From: an uncultured Roseburia sp. | GTDB lineage: Bacteria > Bacillota > Clostridia > Lachnospirales > Lachnospiraceae | DNA length: 22,681 nucleotides | Direction: 5' to 3' | NCBI GenBank assembly: GCA_934317215.1 | Contig: CAKREH010000044.1 | Location: forward strand, 1 to 22,681 | In this document: one piece after another, positions 14,950 to 22,681 of the stretch | How positions within the stretch are numbered: position 1 is the first letter of the stretch | Layout: every line of letters starts with the position of its first letter | Program-made: the position numbers and the translations under genes | Notes under the pieces: model-generated | Databases searched by the model: none | The model's input: the letters and a program-made list of their open reading frames with translations, nothing else | Told to the model about the DNA's origin: nothing

Positions 14950-16761
14950 TTAATCCTCATCCAGTTTTAAAACACTCATAAACGCTTCCTGCGGGATCTC
15001 GACATTTCCGACCTGACGCATACGCTTCTTTCCTTCTTTCTGCTTCTCTAACAGCTTCTTCTTTCGGGAAATATCGCCACCGTAACATTTTGCAAGCACA
15101 TCCTTGCGCATTGCCTTGACGGTCTCTCTCGCAATGACTTTTCCACCGACAGCTGCCTGGATCGGGATCTCGAATAAGTGTCTTGGTATCTCTTCTTTTA
15201 ACTTCTCACACATCTTTCTTCCACGCTCATACGCACTGTCTTTGAATACGATAAAGGAAAGGGCATCAACCTGTTCTTTGTTGATCAGGATGTCCAGTTT
15301 TACCAGCTCGGAACGCTCATATCCTTTTAATTCATAATCGAAGGATGCGTAACCTCTCGAACGTGACTTCAAGGCATCAAAGAAATCATAAATAATCTCA
15401 TTTAACGGCAGATCATACTTGATCAGTGCACGTGTTTCCTCTAAATATTCCATACTCAAATAAACACCGCGGCGCTCCTGGCACAGTTTCATGATCGCAC
15501 CGACATACTCACTTGTCACCATGATCTCTGCAGATACGACAGGCTCTTCCATGTATTCGATTTCAGACGGGTCAGGCAGGTTCGACGGGTTTGTCAGATC
15601 CATAACTTCACCGTTGGTTTTATGCACTTTATAGATAACGCCCGGGGCCGTTGTCACAAGGTCTAAATTAAACTCACGCTCTAAGCGCTCCTGAATGATT
15701 TCTAAATGAAGGAGACCTAAAAATCCACAGCGGAAACCAAAACCAAGTGCTAAGGATGTCTCCGGCTCATACTGCAGGGAAGCATCGTTAATCTGTAATT
15801 TTTCCAATGCATCCCTAAGATCAGGATATTTTGCGCTGTCAGCCGGATACATACCGCAGTACACCATCGGATTGACCTTCTTGTAACCCGGAAGCGGCTC
15901 ACTGCATGGACGACCGGCATTTGTCACAGTATCACCGACACGGGTATCGCGGACATTTTTGATGCTTGCACAAAGATAACCTACCATTCCCGCTGCAAGT
16001 TCATCGCATGGGATAAACTGTCCGGCACCGAAATATCCGACCTCTGTGACCTCAGACTGTGCACCGGTCGCCATCATGCGGATGGTATCTCCCACTTTTA
16101 CCGTTCCTTCTTTGATACGGCAGAATACGATAACTCCCTTATAGGAATCGTAAAGTGCATCAAAGATGAGCGCCTGAAGCGGAGCTTCTTTATCTCCGGT
16201 CGGTGCCGGGATCTTTGTCACGATCTGCTCTAATACCTGATCAATATTTAAACCGGTCTTAGCAGAAATACGCGGTGCATCCTCCGCCTCAATCCCGATC
16301 ACATCCTCGATCTCTTTTACCACTTCATCCGGCTGTGCACTCGGAAGGTCGATCTTATTTATGACCGGCATCACATCAAGATCATGATCTAATGCAAGAT
16401 ATACATTTGCCAGTGTCTGTGCTTCCACGCCCTGTGCTGCATCCACAACCAGGATCGCACCGTCGCAGGCTGCAAGGCTTCGTGATACCTCATAATTAAA
16501 ATCGACGTGCCCTGGTGTGTCGATCAGGTTGAAAATATACTCTTCCCCATCATTTGCCTTATATATGATACGGACCGCCTGTGACTTGATCGTAATGCCA
16601 CGTTCACGCTCTAAATCCATATTGTCAAGAACCTGTGCCTGCATCTCACGGCTGGTTAAAGTTCCTGTACGTTCTATGATACGATCGGCAAGTGTTGATT
16701 TGCCATGATCAATATGAGCTATAATACAAAAATTTCTGATTTTACTCTGATCTATTGACAT
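14950..16761 (-). CDS. lepA: Elongation factor 4 (LepA), translational GTPase
   Basis: LepA is a ribosome-binding GTPase related to EF-G, implicated in back-translocation and 30S assembly. The 603-residue protein has G1 AHIDHGKST (about 15-23), the switch region RERGITIKS, G3 DTPGHVDF, G4 NKIDLP, and the LepA-specific C-terminus (KKLLEKQKEGKKRMRQVGNV). It is complete and of normal length. I chose the second ATG (MSIDQSKIRNF) because GGAG lies 6 nt upstream, while the ATG four codons earlier directly abuts AGGA. It is the first gene of the lepA-hemW pair and has its own promoter. Confidence 0.97.
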   Translation of the reverse strand: MSIDQSKIRNFCIIAHIDHGKSTLADRIIERTGTLTSREMQAQVLDNMDLERERGITIKSQAVRIIYKANDGEEYIFNLIDTPGHVDFNYEVSRSLAACDGAILVVDAAQGVEAQTLANVYLALDHDLDVMPVINKIDLPSAQPDEVVKEIEDVIGIEAEDAPRISAKTGLNIDQVLEQIVTKIPAPTGDKEAPLQALIFDALYDSYKGVIVFCRIKEGTVKVGDTIRMMATGAQSEVTEVGYFGAGQFIPCDELAAGMVGYLCASIKNVRDTRVGDTVTNAGRPCSEPLPGYKKVNPMVYCGMYPADSAKYPDLRDALEKLQINDASLQYEPETSLALGFGFRCGFLGLLHLEIIQERLEREFNLDLVTTAPGVIYKVHKTNGEVMDLTNPSNLPDPSEIEYMEEPVVSAEIMVTSEYVGAIMKLCQERRGVYLSMEYLEETRALIKYDLPLNEIIYDFFDALKSRSRGYASFDYELKGYERSELVKLDILINKEQVDALSFIVFKDSAYERGRKMCEKLKEEIPRHLFEIPIQAAVGGKVIARETVKAMRKDVLAKCYGGDISRKKKLLEKQKEGKKRMRQVGNVEIPQEAFMSVLKLDED

Positions 16762-16851
16762 GTTCTTCTCCATTCCTGCATGTGAAAAATCTTATTTTTC
16801 ACATTATTCTCCATTTCAAAAAATACGACGGGCTTATGCCCACACGTTTTT

Positions 16852-16881
16852 ATTATACGGGAAAAGCAAAGGAAACGTCAA
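16852..16881 (-). promoter_or_regulatory. Promoter of lepA-hemW
   Basis: On the minus strand TTGACG (16881-16876) and TATAAT (16857-16852) are 18 nt apart, about 90 nt above the lepA start. I see no gene in 16774-17236; the rest holds a palindrome, a terminator-like hairpin and a hairpin cluster. Confidence 0.75.
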
Positions 16882-16991
16882 GTCATCCGCCATCCACTTT
16901 CAGAGTTCTCTTTTATTTATTAACAATAAAAATACAAAAATTCACAATATGTTCACTGGATTTTTAGTACTTTTGGGTGCATAATAGATTT

Positions 16992-17011
16992 ACTGTTAAA
17001 TATTTAACAGT
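16992..17011. promoter_or_regulatory. 20-bp perfect palindrome, possible operator
   Basis: ACTGTTAAATATTTAACAGT is perfectly self-complementary with no loop, so a dimeric protein site is more likely than a terminator. On the plus strand a weak TGCATAAT box lies just before it and a terminator-like hairpin 45 bp after it. Confidence 0.4.
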
Positions 17012-17055
17012 TGGGTTTCTATCGTCAATATGACAAAAACCCCCTTCTTAATATG

Positions 17056-17103
17056 AAAATCCCCCACGCAGTGGCTGCAAACACTGCGTGGAGGATTTTT
17101 TTC
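17056..17103 (+). terminator. Strong hairpin with T run
   Basis: A stem of CCACGCAGTG and CACTGCGTGG with an 8-nt loop is flanked by AAAATCC and GGATTTTTTT. The T run is longest on the plus strand, although no plus-strand gene precedes it. It may end the GH31-GH74 transcript on the other strand less efficiently, or end an unannotated short plus-strand RNA. Confidence 0.65.
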
Positions 17104-17225
17104 AATTCATAGGAAATTACGTCCTATGAATTAAAAAGCCCTCCGGGCGGGATGCGCATCTCGCGGAGTAGAAGTTAGCTGTAAACAGCACCGCTCGAGC
17201 GCGAAAGAGTCGCAAGCGACTCTTT
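17104..17225. repeat. Cluster of consecutive palindromes after the GH31 gene
   Basis: In order: AATTCATAGGA/TCCTATGAATT (17104-17132); a GC-rich stem CTCC...GGAG centred on GATGCGCATC (17141-17168); GCTG-TAAA-CAGC; CGCTCGAGCG; and AAAGAGTCGC/GCGACTCTTT (17204-17225). The last lies 11 bp from the GH31 stop and, together with a GCCC-GGA-GGGC-TTTTT hairpin on the minus strand, may terminate that operon. The density suggests a dispersed structured repeat element. Confidence 0.6.
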
Positions 17226-17236
17226 GTTCTTTTACT

Positions 17237-19306
17237 TTATTCATAAATCGGATAAGAGGTTCCCTCTCTCATAAATACCGGAATTACATCGATCGGTGCT
17301 GATACGGTCACATAATTTCCGCCCTCGTATACTTTTTTCGTATAGGCGTCTGTCCATTTTGTTCCTGCCGGCAGATAAACTCTGCACTCTGTTGCCCCTG
17401 CTTCCATAACAGGAGCCACTAAAAGATCCGGACCAAACATATATGCGTCCTCCACGTTCCAGCTCTCTTTATCCTCTGCAAAATCAAAGAACAACGGACG
17501 CATCACCGGTGCACCTGTCTTACTTGCCTGTTCCATACAGGAACGGATATATGGGCGCAGACGCTCACGGATAAACAGATATTTTTTCAGGATTTCATAA
17601 TTGTCCTCTCCAAAACTCCACACTTCATTATCCTGACCGGAAGTAAGCTGACGCACACCATTGATAAATTCCTGCTCTCTCTCATACCACGGGGAACGCT
17701 CTCCGTGCATACGGAATACCGGACAGAATGCACCCCAGGCAAACCAGCGCACCAGAAGTTCTTTAAATGCCGGATCTTTAATATCCCCGCCAAGAAAACC
17801 TCCGATATCCGATGTCCACCATGGAATACCTGCCACACACATATTAAGTCCTGCCTGAAGCTGCTCTCTCATAGAGCGGAAGGAAGAATACACATCCCCG
17901 GACCAGGTAAGAACACCATATTTCTGGCTGCCTGCCCATGCGCAGCGCACCAGACTCATGATATCTTTTTCTCCCTCCGCTTTCAGTCCGTCATAAAATC
18001 CTTTTGCATAGCCAACCGGATAAATGTTGCTGCACTGTAATGCTGGTCCCTCATAATAGCGGTAATTATCAAAATCATACGGTCCATACTCCGGTTCCGC
18101 TTCATCTAACCAGAAACAACGAATTCCATTTTTATAGTAATTTTCCTTACATTTTTCCCAGACAAACTTCTGCGCGCCCGGATTGGTCGCATCGTAAAAT
18201 ACGGTATTTCCCATCCAGCTCATATGATAGGAAAGTCCCCGGTCCGGAGTGACAAGATATCCGCGGTCGTTCATCCCGCCATAGTTTTCACTGCGCTCAT
18301 CCACGGTCGGCCAGACAGAGACAACCGTCTCGATCCCCATGCTCTTTAACTCATCCACCATCGCTTTCGGATCCGGCCAGTCTCTTGGCTCAAATTTAAA
18401 CTCGCCCTGCATTGTCCAGTGGAAAAAGTCGATCACGATCGCATCCATTGGAAGCCCGCGCTTTTTATGCTCTCTGGCAACTGCAAGGATCTCATCCTGA
18501 TTGCGGTAGCGCAGTTTGCACTGCCAGTATCCCATACCATATTCCGGCATCATCGGAGTTCTTCCCGTCGCTGCAGAATACTGTTCCTCGATTTCAAACG
18601 GCGTATCTCCAGCCGTGATAAAATAGTCAAGTTTCTTCGTGCTCTTTGCGTGCCACTCTGTCTTGTTTGCTCCAAAAACTGCCGTTCCGATTGCCGGGTT
18701 GTTCCAGAAAAATCCATAGCCTCTGCTTGAGATCATAAACGGCACGCTCGCCTGGCTGTTTCTGTGCGCCAGTTCTAACATTGCACCTTTTTTATTCAGA
18801 TTTTTCTCCTGATACTGTCCCATACCAAATATTTTTTCATCGTCAAATGCCTCAAAACGCATAGTCAGTTCGTAATCCGTGCTGCCCGGGATCGGTTTTA
18901 ACTCTCTCGCATCGATGCGCAGCGGCACACAGTAGCGGTTGATCCGGTTTCTGTTTCTCCAGTACTCTTCGGTCAGAAGTTCTCCCTTCTGATTATAATA
19001 GCTGATCCATCCTTCCGGGGAGATCACCGCCGTGATTTTTCCATTTTTAACGGTGTAAACTTTTCCGGTCTGATGATATTTTGTAAACTCCTCGCCTTTG
19101 TACCATGGATCCGTCGTATCAACTTCTTTACACTCCACCTGAAGCGGACACTTTTTTACCCCCTCGGTCAATGCCCAGTCATGTGCATCCATCTGTGCCT
19201 CTTTGGTCATGCGCACACGGAAAGAATTTTCTCCCCATGGCTCTAACCACAATGTCGATGTTCCATCTGCAATTACAAGTCTGTTATTTTCTTCGTAAAC
19301 TCTCAT
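17237..19306 (-). CDS. GH31 alpha-xylosidase / alpha-glucosidase
   Basis: The 689-residue protein is a complete GH31 enzyme. An N-terminal beta-sandwich (to about 240) precedes the catalytic barrel. The nucleophile is D401 in FWLDEAEPE and the acid/base D471 in TWSGDVYSSF. PEYGMGYWQCKLRY, WPTVDERSENY and WWTSDIGGFLGG are also typical. It resembles the bacterial alpha-xylosidase branch, which removes xylose from xyloglucan oligosaccharides; alpha-glucosidase action cannot be excluded. With no signal peptide, it acts on imported oligosaccharides. AAGGAAGG precedes the ATG. It follows the GH74 gene after 118 bp with no clear promoter between, so both probably share a transcript. Confidence 0.92.
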   Translation of the reverse strand: MRVYEENNRLVIADGTSTLWLEPWGENSFRVRMTKEAQMDAHDWALTEGVKKCPLQVECKEVDTTDPWYKGEEFTKYHQTGKVYTVKNGKITAVISPEGWISYYNQKGELLTEEYWRNRNRINRYCVPLRIDARELKPIPGSTDYELTMRFEAFDDEKIFGMGQYQEKNLNKKGAMLELAHRNSQASVPFMISSRGYGFFWNNPAIGTAVFGANKTEWHAKSTKKLDYFITAGDTPFEIEEQYSAATGRTPMMPEYGMGYWQCKLRYRNQDEILAVAREHKKRGLPMDAIVIDFFHWTMQGEFKFEPRDWPDPKAMVDELKSMGIETVVSVWPTVDERSENYGGMNDRGYLVTPDRGLSYHMSWMGNTVFYDATNPGAQKFVWEKCKENYYKNGIRCFWLDEAEPEYGPYDFDNYRYYEGPALQCSNIYPVGYAKGFYDGLKAEGEKDIMSLVRCAWAGSQKYGVLTWSGDVYSSFRSMREQLQAGLNMCVAGIPWWTSDIGGFLGGDIKDPAFKELLVRWFAWGAFCPVFRMHGERSPWYEREQEFINGVRQLTSGQDNEVWSFGEDNYEILKKYLFIRERLRPYIRSCMEQASKTGAPVMRPLFFDFAEDKESWNVEDAYMFGPDLLVAPVMEAGATECRVYLPAGTKWTDAYTKKVYEGGNYVTVSAPIDVIPVFMREGTSYPIYE

Positions 19307-19424
19307 CTAACTTTTCCTTCCTTATATAGATATATTCTTATATCCGCCCTGACATCGAAAAACTTCGGTAAGCGAATTCTTCTCTCTGACAATTTATCTT
19401 TCTGCTGTACTATATTTTCCCGCT

Positions 19425-21749
19425 CTAACATTTCATCTCACCGTACAAAACACCGCGTGACCCGGTCGCTAAGAAAAATCTGCCAAACTTTCTTTTATCA
19501 CCGTCGACACTGTTGATCTCGCCGTACATCTGGTGATCCCGGTTCAACCGTTCATATGATTTTCCCTCATCGAGTGTACGGTAAAAACCATATTCCCCGT
19601 CAAGACGTCCGCAGAAATAAATCGCTTTTTCCTCTGTCAGATAATCCCTGCCCTCGCCGATCACACCCAGTCCCATGCGGCAGCAGGCATCCCCCTCGTC
19701 TGTCAGGCGTTTTACATGGATTTCTTCTGTCTTTACGTCATAACAGAGTTTATAGAGTCCTGCATCGCCTAATGCCAGATAAAATACGCCGGTTTTTCCG
19801 CCCTCGCCACGCACTTCCGTCTTGTTTGCGGTATCGATATAGCCAAAATCACAGACCGGAAATGCCTCTTTCGGCTGTTTCTGATAAAAGTTTCTTCCTC
19901 CATCTTTGCTCACATAGATTTCGGATGCACCTCCGAAACCGTAAAATAAATCTTTCCTGCTGCGGTCGGAAAATACTTTCAGATATCCCGTCTCAACAGG
20001 CCGCCCCGCCAGATCAAACACTCCTGCTTTTTGAAAACTTTTCCCGCCATCATTGCTGACAAGCACCAGTTCCACCGGAAGCCTTATCCCATCCGCTGCC
20101 GACCAGACGATATTGATGCCGTCTGGTGACATTGCCACCCATCCGGCATTAACATTCGGGTTTTCGATCTCATGCAGTTTCCTGTCGATCTCTGCGTTGA
20201 TGCCAAACGGCATGCCGATTCGGTCAAATGTTTTAAAATTATCGCACGTGCGCACCAGACCGCCTTTGGTTTTTCCTTTCCAGTTTCCCCGCGCCGTCAC
20301 AATGCCAAGATTACTGTCCGCATCGGAAATATCGGCGTTGATACAGGTAATGTAACGGTTGCCCTCGCTGTCGTCAAAAGAATTTTTACATGGTTCATCA
20401 AGGTTTCGGAATGCAAATCCGCCGAGATCCCCGACGATATCCACAAGCTGTACCTCTCCGTCCACCGGAGCATATACATTCAGATGAACGGTCTCCTCAA
20501 TCCCGGTACACGCATCATGATAACGCGGATGTTCACTGCGCAGTGCGTCCGTCATAAAAACGCCGGTTCCTGAATTAAACCATGCCTCGTCTGGATCAAA
20601 CGGATTGATCTTAATATCGCTCAGCCAGTGCAGCAGACAGTGGTTTCCGTTATACTCCGGCTTCATGTAGGAGGTATTGAAATATAAATCACCTTTTTCC
20701 AGTCCGCAGAGACTCACGCTCCAGCTGCTGCCATGATCTTTTGAAAGATATACGATCTCATCGCCCTCTTTTTCCCGGCAGAGCGTCGAGCACACCAGAA
20801 GTCCAGACATCATTTTGCAGGAAGAAATTCCGCCAAAACCATAGTTTAAAAATTCCTTTGTCAGCGTACCGTCCACATCCGGCGTGATGTCATCATACCC
20901 TGCAATTTTTCCGTCTGAAAAATAATACCGCAGCACTTTCCCGCCAATCACATCCCCGGAATCACAGCTATATCCAAGGTCGACCACATAGTTCCATCTT
21001 CCGGTGACATTCATCGTCACATAAAAGTAAGTTCCATCATAGTCATAGCGTGATGCGACAAGACCGTTCATTTTGCTGTCACTGACCATGACATTTTCCG
21101 GCTGCATCAGTTTCTCAAACGTCCGTCCTGCATCATAGGAAACATAGAGGCTGTGACCGCGCAGCGCATTGCTCTCCCTTGTCGTATATCCTGCGGTTCC
21201 TGCTACGATCGTCTTCGAATCATCCGACACCCAGACACAGGTCATGTAATTTTCCTCTAACGGAAGTCTCTCCCAGGTATCCCCTCTGTCCATAGTTTTC
21301 CAGAGACCATCTAACTGGCTTGCAAAATAAAGTGTATTTTCATCATTTTTATCTGTCACCAGACGGTATCCGGTTCCTCTTCCGCAGAGATTTCCATGAA
21401 CGGTCACCGGGATTTTTTTGTGAATGAATGTCTCTCCATAATCTTCTGAAATTGAAAATTTTCCATAGCCCTGTCCGTTAATGCCGCTCATGACGTACAA
21501 TCGTTCCGGTTTCTTTTCGTCAAGTGCGCATGCGATTGGAAATGTTTCGGAGATGTCCTCCATGCTCACACTGTCGATGAGGCTTTTCCAGCGCTTGTTT
21601 TCGTATTCATACCGGTAAACGCCTCCGATGTCTGTTCTGGCATAGAGGATGCCGGGCTGTTTTGGGTGGTACAATAAACCGGTAACGTAGCCGCCGCCGG
21701 GGATTGGGGCGTTTTTGTATTCGTAGGTAATTGTTTTGTGGGCTTTCAT
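19425..21749 (-). CDS. GH74-type xyloglucanase, cytoplasmic
   Basis: GH74 enzymes are two linked seven-bladed beta-propellers that cut the glucan backbone of xyloglucan with inversion. The opening GGGYVTGLLYHPKQPG and LYARTDIGG (D40) and the second-propeller VGDLGGF (D441) carry the two catalytic aspartates. BNR/Asp-box-like SxDxGxxW motifs recur (SEDYGETF, TMDRGDTW, SKDHGSSW, SNDGGKSF, SKDGGRNF). I chose the start 19 codons into the longest frame because GAAAGGAG precedes that ATG at 12 nt; the longer version has none. No signal peptide is seen, unlike most characterised GH74 xyloglucanases, which are secreted, so imported oligosaccharides are the likely substrate. Its promoter is not clear; structured elements begin 86 bp upstream. 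Confidence 0.88.
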   Translation of the reverse strand: MKAHKTITYEYKNAPIPGGGYVTGLLYHPKQPGILYARTDIGGVYRYEYENKRWKSLIDSVSMEDISETFPIACALDEKKPERLYVMSGINGQGYGKFSISEDYGETFIHKKIPVTVHGNLCGRGTGYRLVTDKNDENTLYFASQLDGLWKTMDRGDTWERLPLEENYMTCVWVSDDSKTIVAGTAGYTTRESNALRGHSLYVSYDAGRTFEKLMQPENVMVSDSKMNGLVASRYDYDGTYFYVTMNVTGRWNYVVDLGYSCDSGDVIGGKVLRYYFSDGKIAGYDDITPDVDGTLTKEFLNYGFGGISSCKMMSGLLVCSTLCREKEGDEIVYLSKDHGSSWSVSLCGLEKGDLYFNTSYMKPEYNGNHCLLHWLSDIKINPFDPDEAWFNSGTGVFMTDALRSEHPRYHDACTGIEETVHLNVYAPVDGEVQLVDIVGDLGGFAFRNLDEPCKNSFDDSEGNRYITCINADISDADSNLGIVTARGNWKGKTKGGLVRTCDNFKTFDRIGMPFGINAEIDRKLHEIENPNVNAGWVAMSPDGINIVWSAADGIRLPVELVLVSNDGGKSFQKAGVFDLAGRPVETGYLKVFSDRSRKDLFYGFGGASEIYVSKDGGRNFYQKQPKEAFPVCDFGYIDTANKTEVRGEGGKTGVFYLALGDAGLYKLCYDVKTEEIHVKRLTDEGDACCRMGLGVIGEGRDYLTEEKAIYFCGRLDGEYGFYRTLDEGKSYERLNRDHQMYGEINSVDGDKRKFGRFFLATGSRGVLYGEMKC

Positions 21750-21834
21750 TGTATAGGTGAACTCCTTTCGTGGGTGGTTTTTGGGTAGGGGGGATTCATT
21801 TTGCATATAAGGTGCAGGTCTGTCGTAGATGTTC

Positions 21835-22134
21835 TTTTGGGGTGGGAGTGGCGAGCCTGAAGGCCGTGGGTGGGCTGTGCAAAGCTCTGACGCTTTTTGT
21901 TCCGTTGTTCGGGAACAAGTAATTCTAAGTGTGTCTGACGGGGTGAGTTGGGAGCCGGACGTGGGCGTTCTGAATGAGCCATCCGTGGCTCATCAGAACT
22001 TGCTCTGCCTTCCATGGCAGAGCACCATTGCGGGTCGACAGACACACTAAGAATTTCTAATTCCCTGCCAAAGTCTCAAAAAGGTCAGCTCTTTGCACAG
22101 CCCGCCCGCGGCATTGAGGGGACCCGCACCAAAA
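21835..22134 (+). ncRNA. Large structured RNA-like element, copy 1
   Basis: About 300 nt fold into one long branched structure. The outer arms are 21835-21846 with 22123-22134, then a 22-bp stem (21863-21884 with 22091-22112) with only two U-G wobbles. Inside, 21921-21937 pairs with 22039-22055 and encloses two hairpins (21967-21999 and 22001-22024) plus the unpaired-looking core TGGGAGCCGGACGTG (21949-21963). The wobbles pair only in plus-strand RNA, suggesting transcription in that direction. No convincing ORF lies here. A homologous copy follows in the opposite orientation. I cannot match it to a known RNA class. A DNA-level mobile or recombination element is the main alternative. Confidence 0.7.
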
Positions 22135-22181
22135 TCTTCCCAGAAGATTTGCAGTGTACCGGTGCGCCACAGTGTAGCGTC

Positions 22182-22426
22182 TGTCAGGGTGCGGCAGGGG
22201 GCTTGCCGGGTTTGTGACTTTGGAAGAGGATTAGAATATCTTAGTATGCCTGTCCAATCCACAGTGATGTTCTGCCACGGATGGCAGAACAAGTGATCAA
22301 TCGAGCCATGGACGGCTCGTTGATCACGGTCACGTCCGGCTCCCAGTCCACCCCCGCAGGCATACTTAGATATTCTTATCCTCGCACAACGGAACAACCC
22401 GGCAAGCCCCCTGCCGCACCCTGACA
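22182..22426 (-). ncRNA. Large structured RNA-like element, copy 2
   Basis: This is read on the minus strand as the homologue of the element at 21835-22134. The outer stem is a perfect 31-bp inverted repeat (22182-22212 with 22396-22426). An inner 27-bp stem (22226-22252 with 22357-22383) has two mismatches, and two hairpins follow (22269-22290 and 22293-22327). The core TGGGAGCCGGACGTG (22345-22331) is identical to that of copy 1. Stem sequences differ between the copies while pairing is kept. The 47 bp between the copies hold no gene. Confidence 0.7.
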
Positions 22427-22469
22427 GCCACACACCACACCCCCGCACCGCTTCACTCCAAATCCTTCA

Positions 22470-22681
22470 ATCGAGTAGGAGGCGGTGACTAACCGCCGTC
22501 CTCTCACACCACCGTGCGTACCGTTCGGTACACGGCGGTTTCAATAGTTGACGTGCACAGACTGATAGGCTGTGGCTAAATCATAAAAGCCACTGTTTAT
22601 CAGTCTGGATAGGTTACAATTAACTGGACAGATTTTTTAAGGTCATATAATCTATAGTAAATACACAAAGGAGCACTCATT
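22470..22681 (-). mobile_element. Group II intron, 3' end (domains V and VI)
   Basis: On the minus strand, domain V (22539-22508) forms a 9-bp lower helix ACCGCCGTG/CACGGTGGT with one wobble, a 2-nt CG bulge and a short upper helix TACC/GGTA. The conserved linker GTGTGAGAGG and a domain VI hairpin (GGCGGT/ACCGCC) follow, with the 3' end near TACTCGAT (about 22470). A further hairpin (22559-22606) may be part of domain IV. The reverse-transcriptase gene and 5' end would lie beyond the right edge, or be lost. An AAAGGAG on the plus strand (22667-22673) after TATAAT (22646-22651) could instead mark an unrelated gene starting past the edge. Confidence 0.78.

Noticed and set aside
19307..19424. 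Separate promoter for the GH31 gene
   Set aside because: TTGTCA and TATAAG-like boxes occur in the 118-bp gap, but none are at proper spacing.
19556..20059. 167-codon plus-strand frame inside the GH74 gene
   Set aside because: It is the antisense shadow of a well-supported gene, has no ribosome site and an odd Arg/His/Pro-rich composition.
21835..22426. Integron attC sites or classic insertion-sequence terminal repeats
   Set aside because: No transposase, integron core sites or target duplications are seen, and internal hairpins with covarying stems fit structured RNA better.
21746..22448. Open frames of 60 to 133 codons on both strands upstream of the GH74 gene
   Set aside because: They run across the paired arms of the structured elements, have no ribosome site and show no protein-like patterns.

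Overview
The window looks like a chromosomal segment of a gut-type Firmicute, most likely Lachnospiraceae (Roseburia/Agathobacter-like). This is inferred from the moderate-to-low GC, strong AAAGGAG-type ribosome sites, the lepA-hemW gene pair, a spore-cortex-type amidase/deacetylase, cytoplasmic plant-glycan enzymes and a clostridial-type group II intron end. No rRNA or tRNA gene was seen, so the genus is not fixed.

Layout. (1) 1-244: frameshifted C-terminal remnant of a tyrosine recombinase. (2) 317-9350, minus strand: a long type I restriction-modification operon read right to left, in the order half-HsdS, hsdM, hsdS, an inserted three-gene block (DUF3990-like ADP-ribosyltransferase, unknown 138-aa protein, NADAR-family protein), a broken hsdS copy, an unknown 146-aa protein, hsdR. 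A consensus-like promoter (TTGACA-17-TATTAT) drives it and lies between two matching 18-bp palindromes. (3) 9670-11314, minus strand: a HipA/CtkA-like kinase gene followed by a partner protein with a recombinase-type helix-turn-helix, behind a perfect TTGACA-17-TATAAT promoter. A small ribbon-helix-helix-like gene diverges from it. (4) 11867-16761, minus strand: a fused amidase/polysaccharide deacetylase resembling CwlD plus PdaA, then hemW and lepA. (5) 17237-21749, minus strand: a GH31 alpha-xylosidase/glucosidase and a GH74-type xyloglucanase, both without signal peptides. (6) 21835-22426: two homologous, heavily structured elements in opposite orientation. (7) 22470-22681: the 3' end of a group II intron on the minus strand.

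How the genes work together. HsdM and HsdS would form the methyltransferase, and HsdR would add translocation and cleavage. The ADP-ribosyltransferase/138-aa/NADAR block is joined to hsdS by gaps of 14, 10 and 1 nt, so it is translated as part of the same operon. NADAR proteins are known to remove ADP-ribose from guanine bases, so the block reads as a toxin with a reversing antitoxin carried inside a restriction operon. Direct repeats in the hsdS genes flank this block, so recombination to change DNA specificity would also delete it. GH74 would cut xyloglucan-derived chains and GH31 would remove side-chain xylose in the cytoplasm.

The two strongest candidates for something undescribed are the ADP-ribosylation block embedded in the R-M operon and the pair of structured elements at 21835-22426. 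The pair shares a conserved core (TGGGAGCCGGACGTG), covarying stems and conserved A-A mismatches, and matches no RNA class that I can name from sequence alone.
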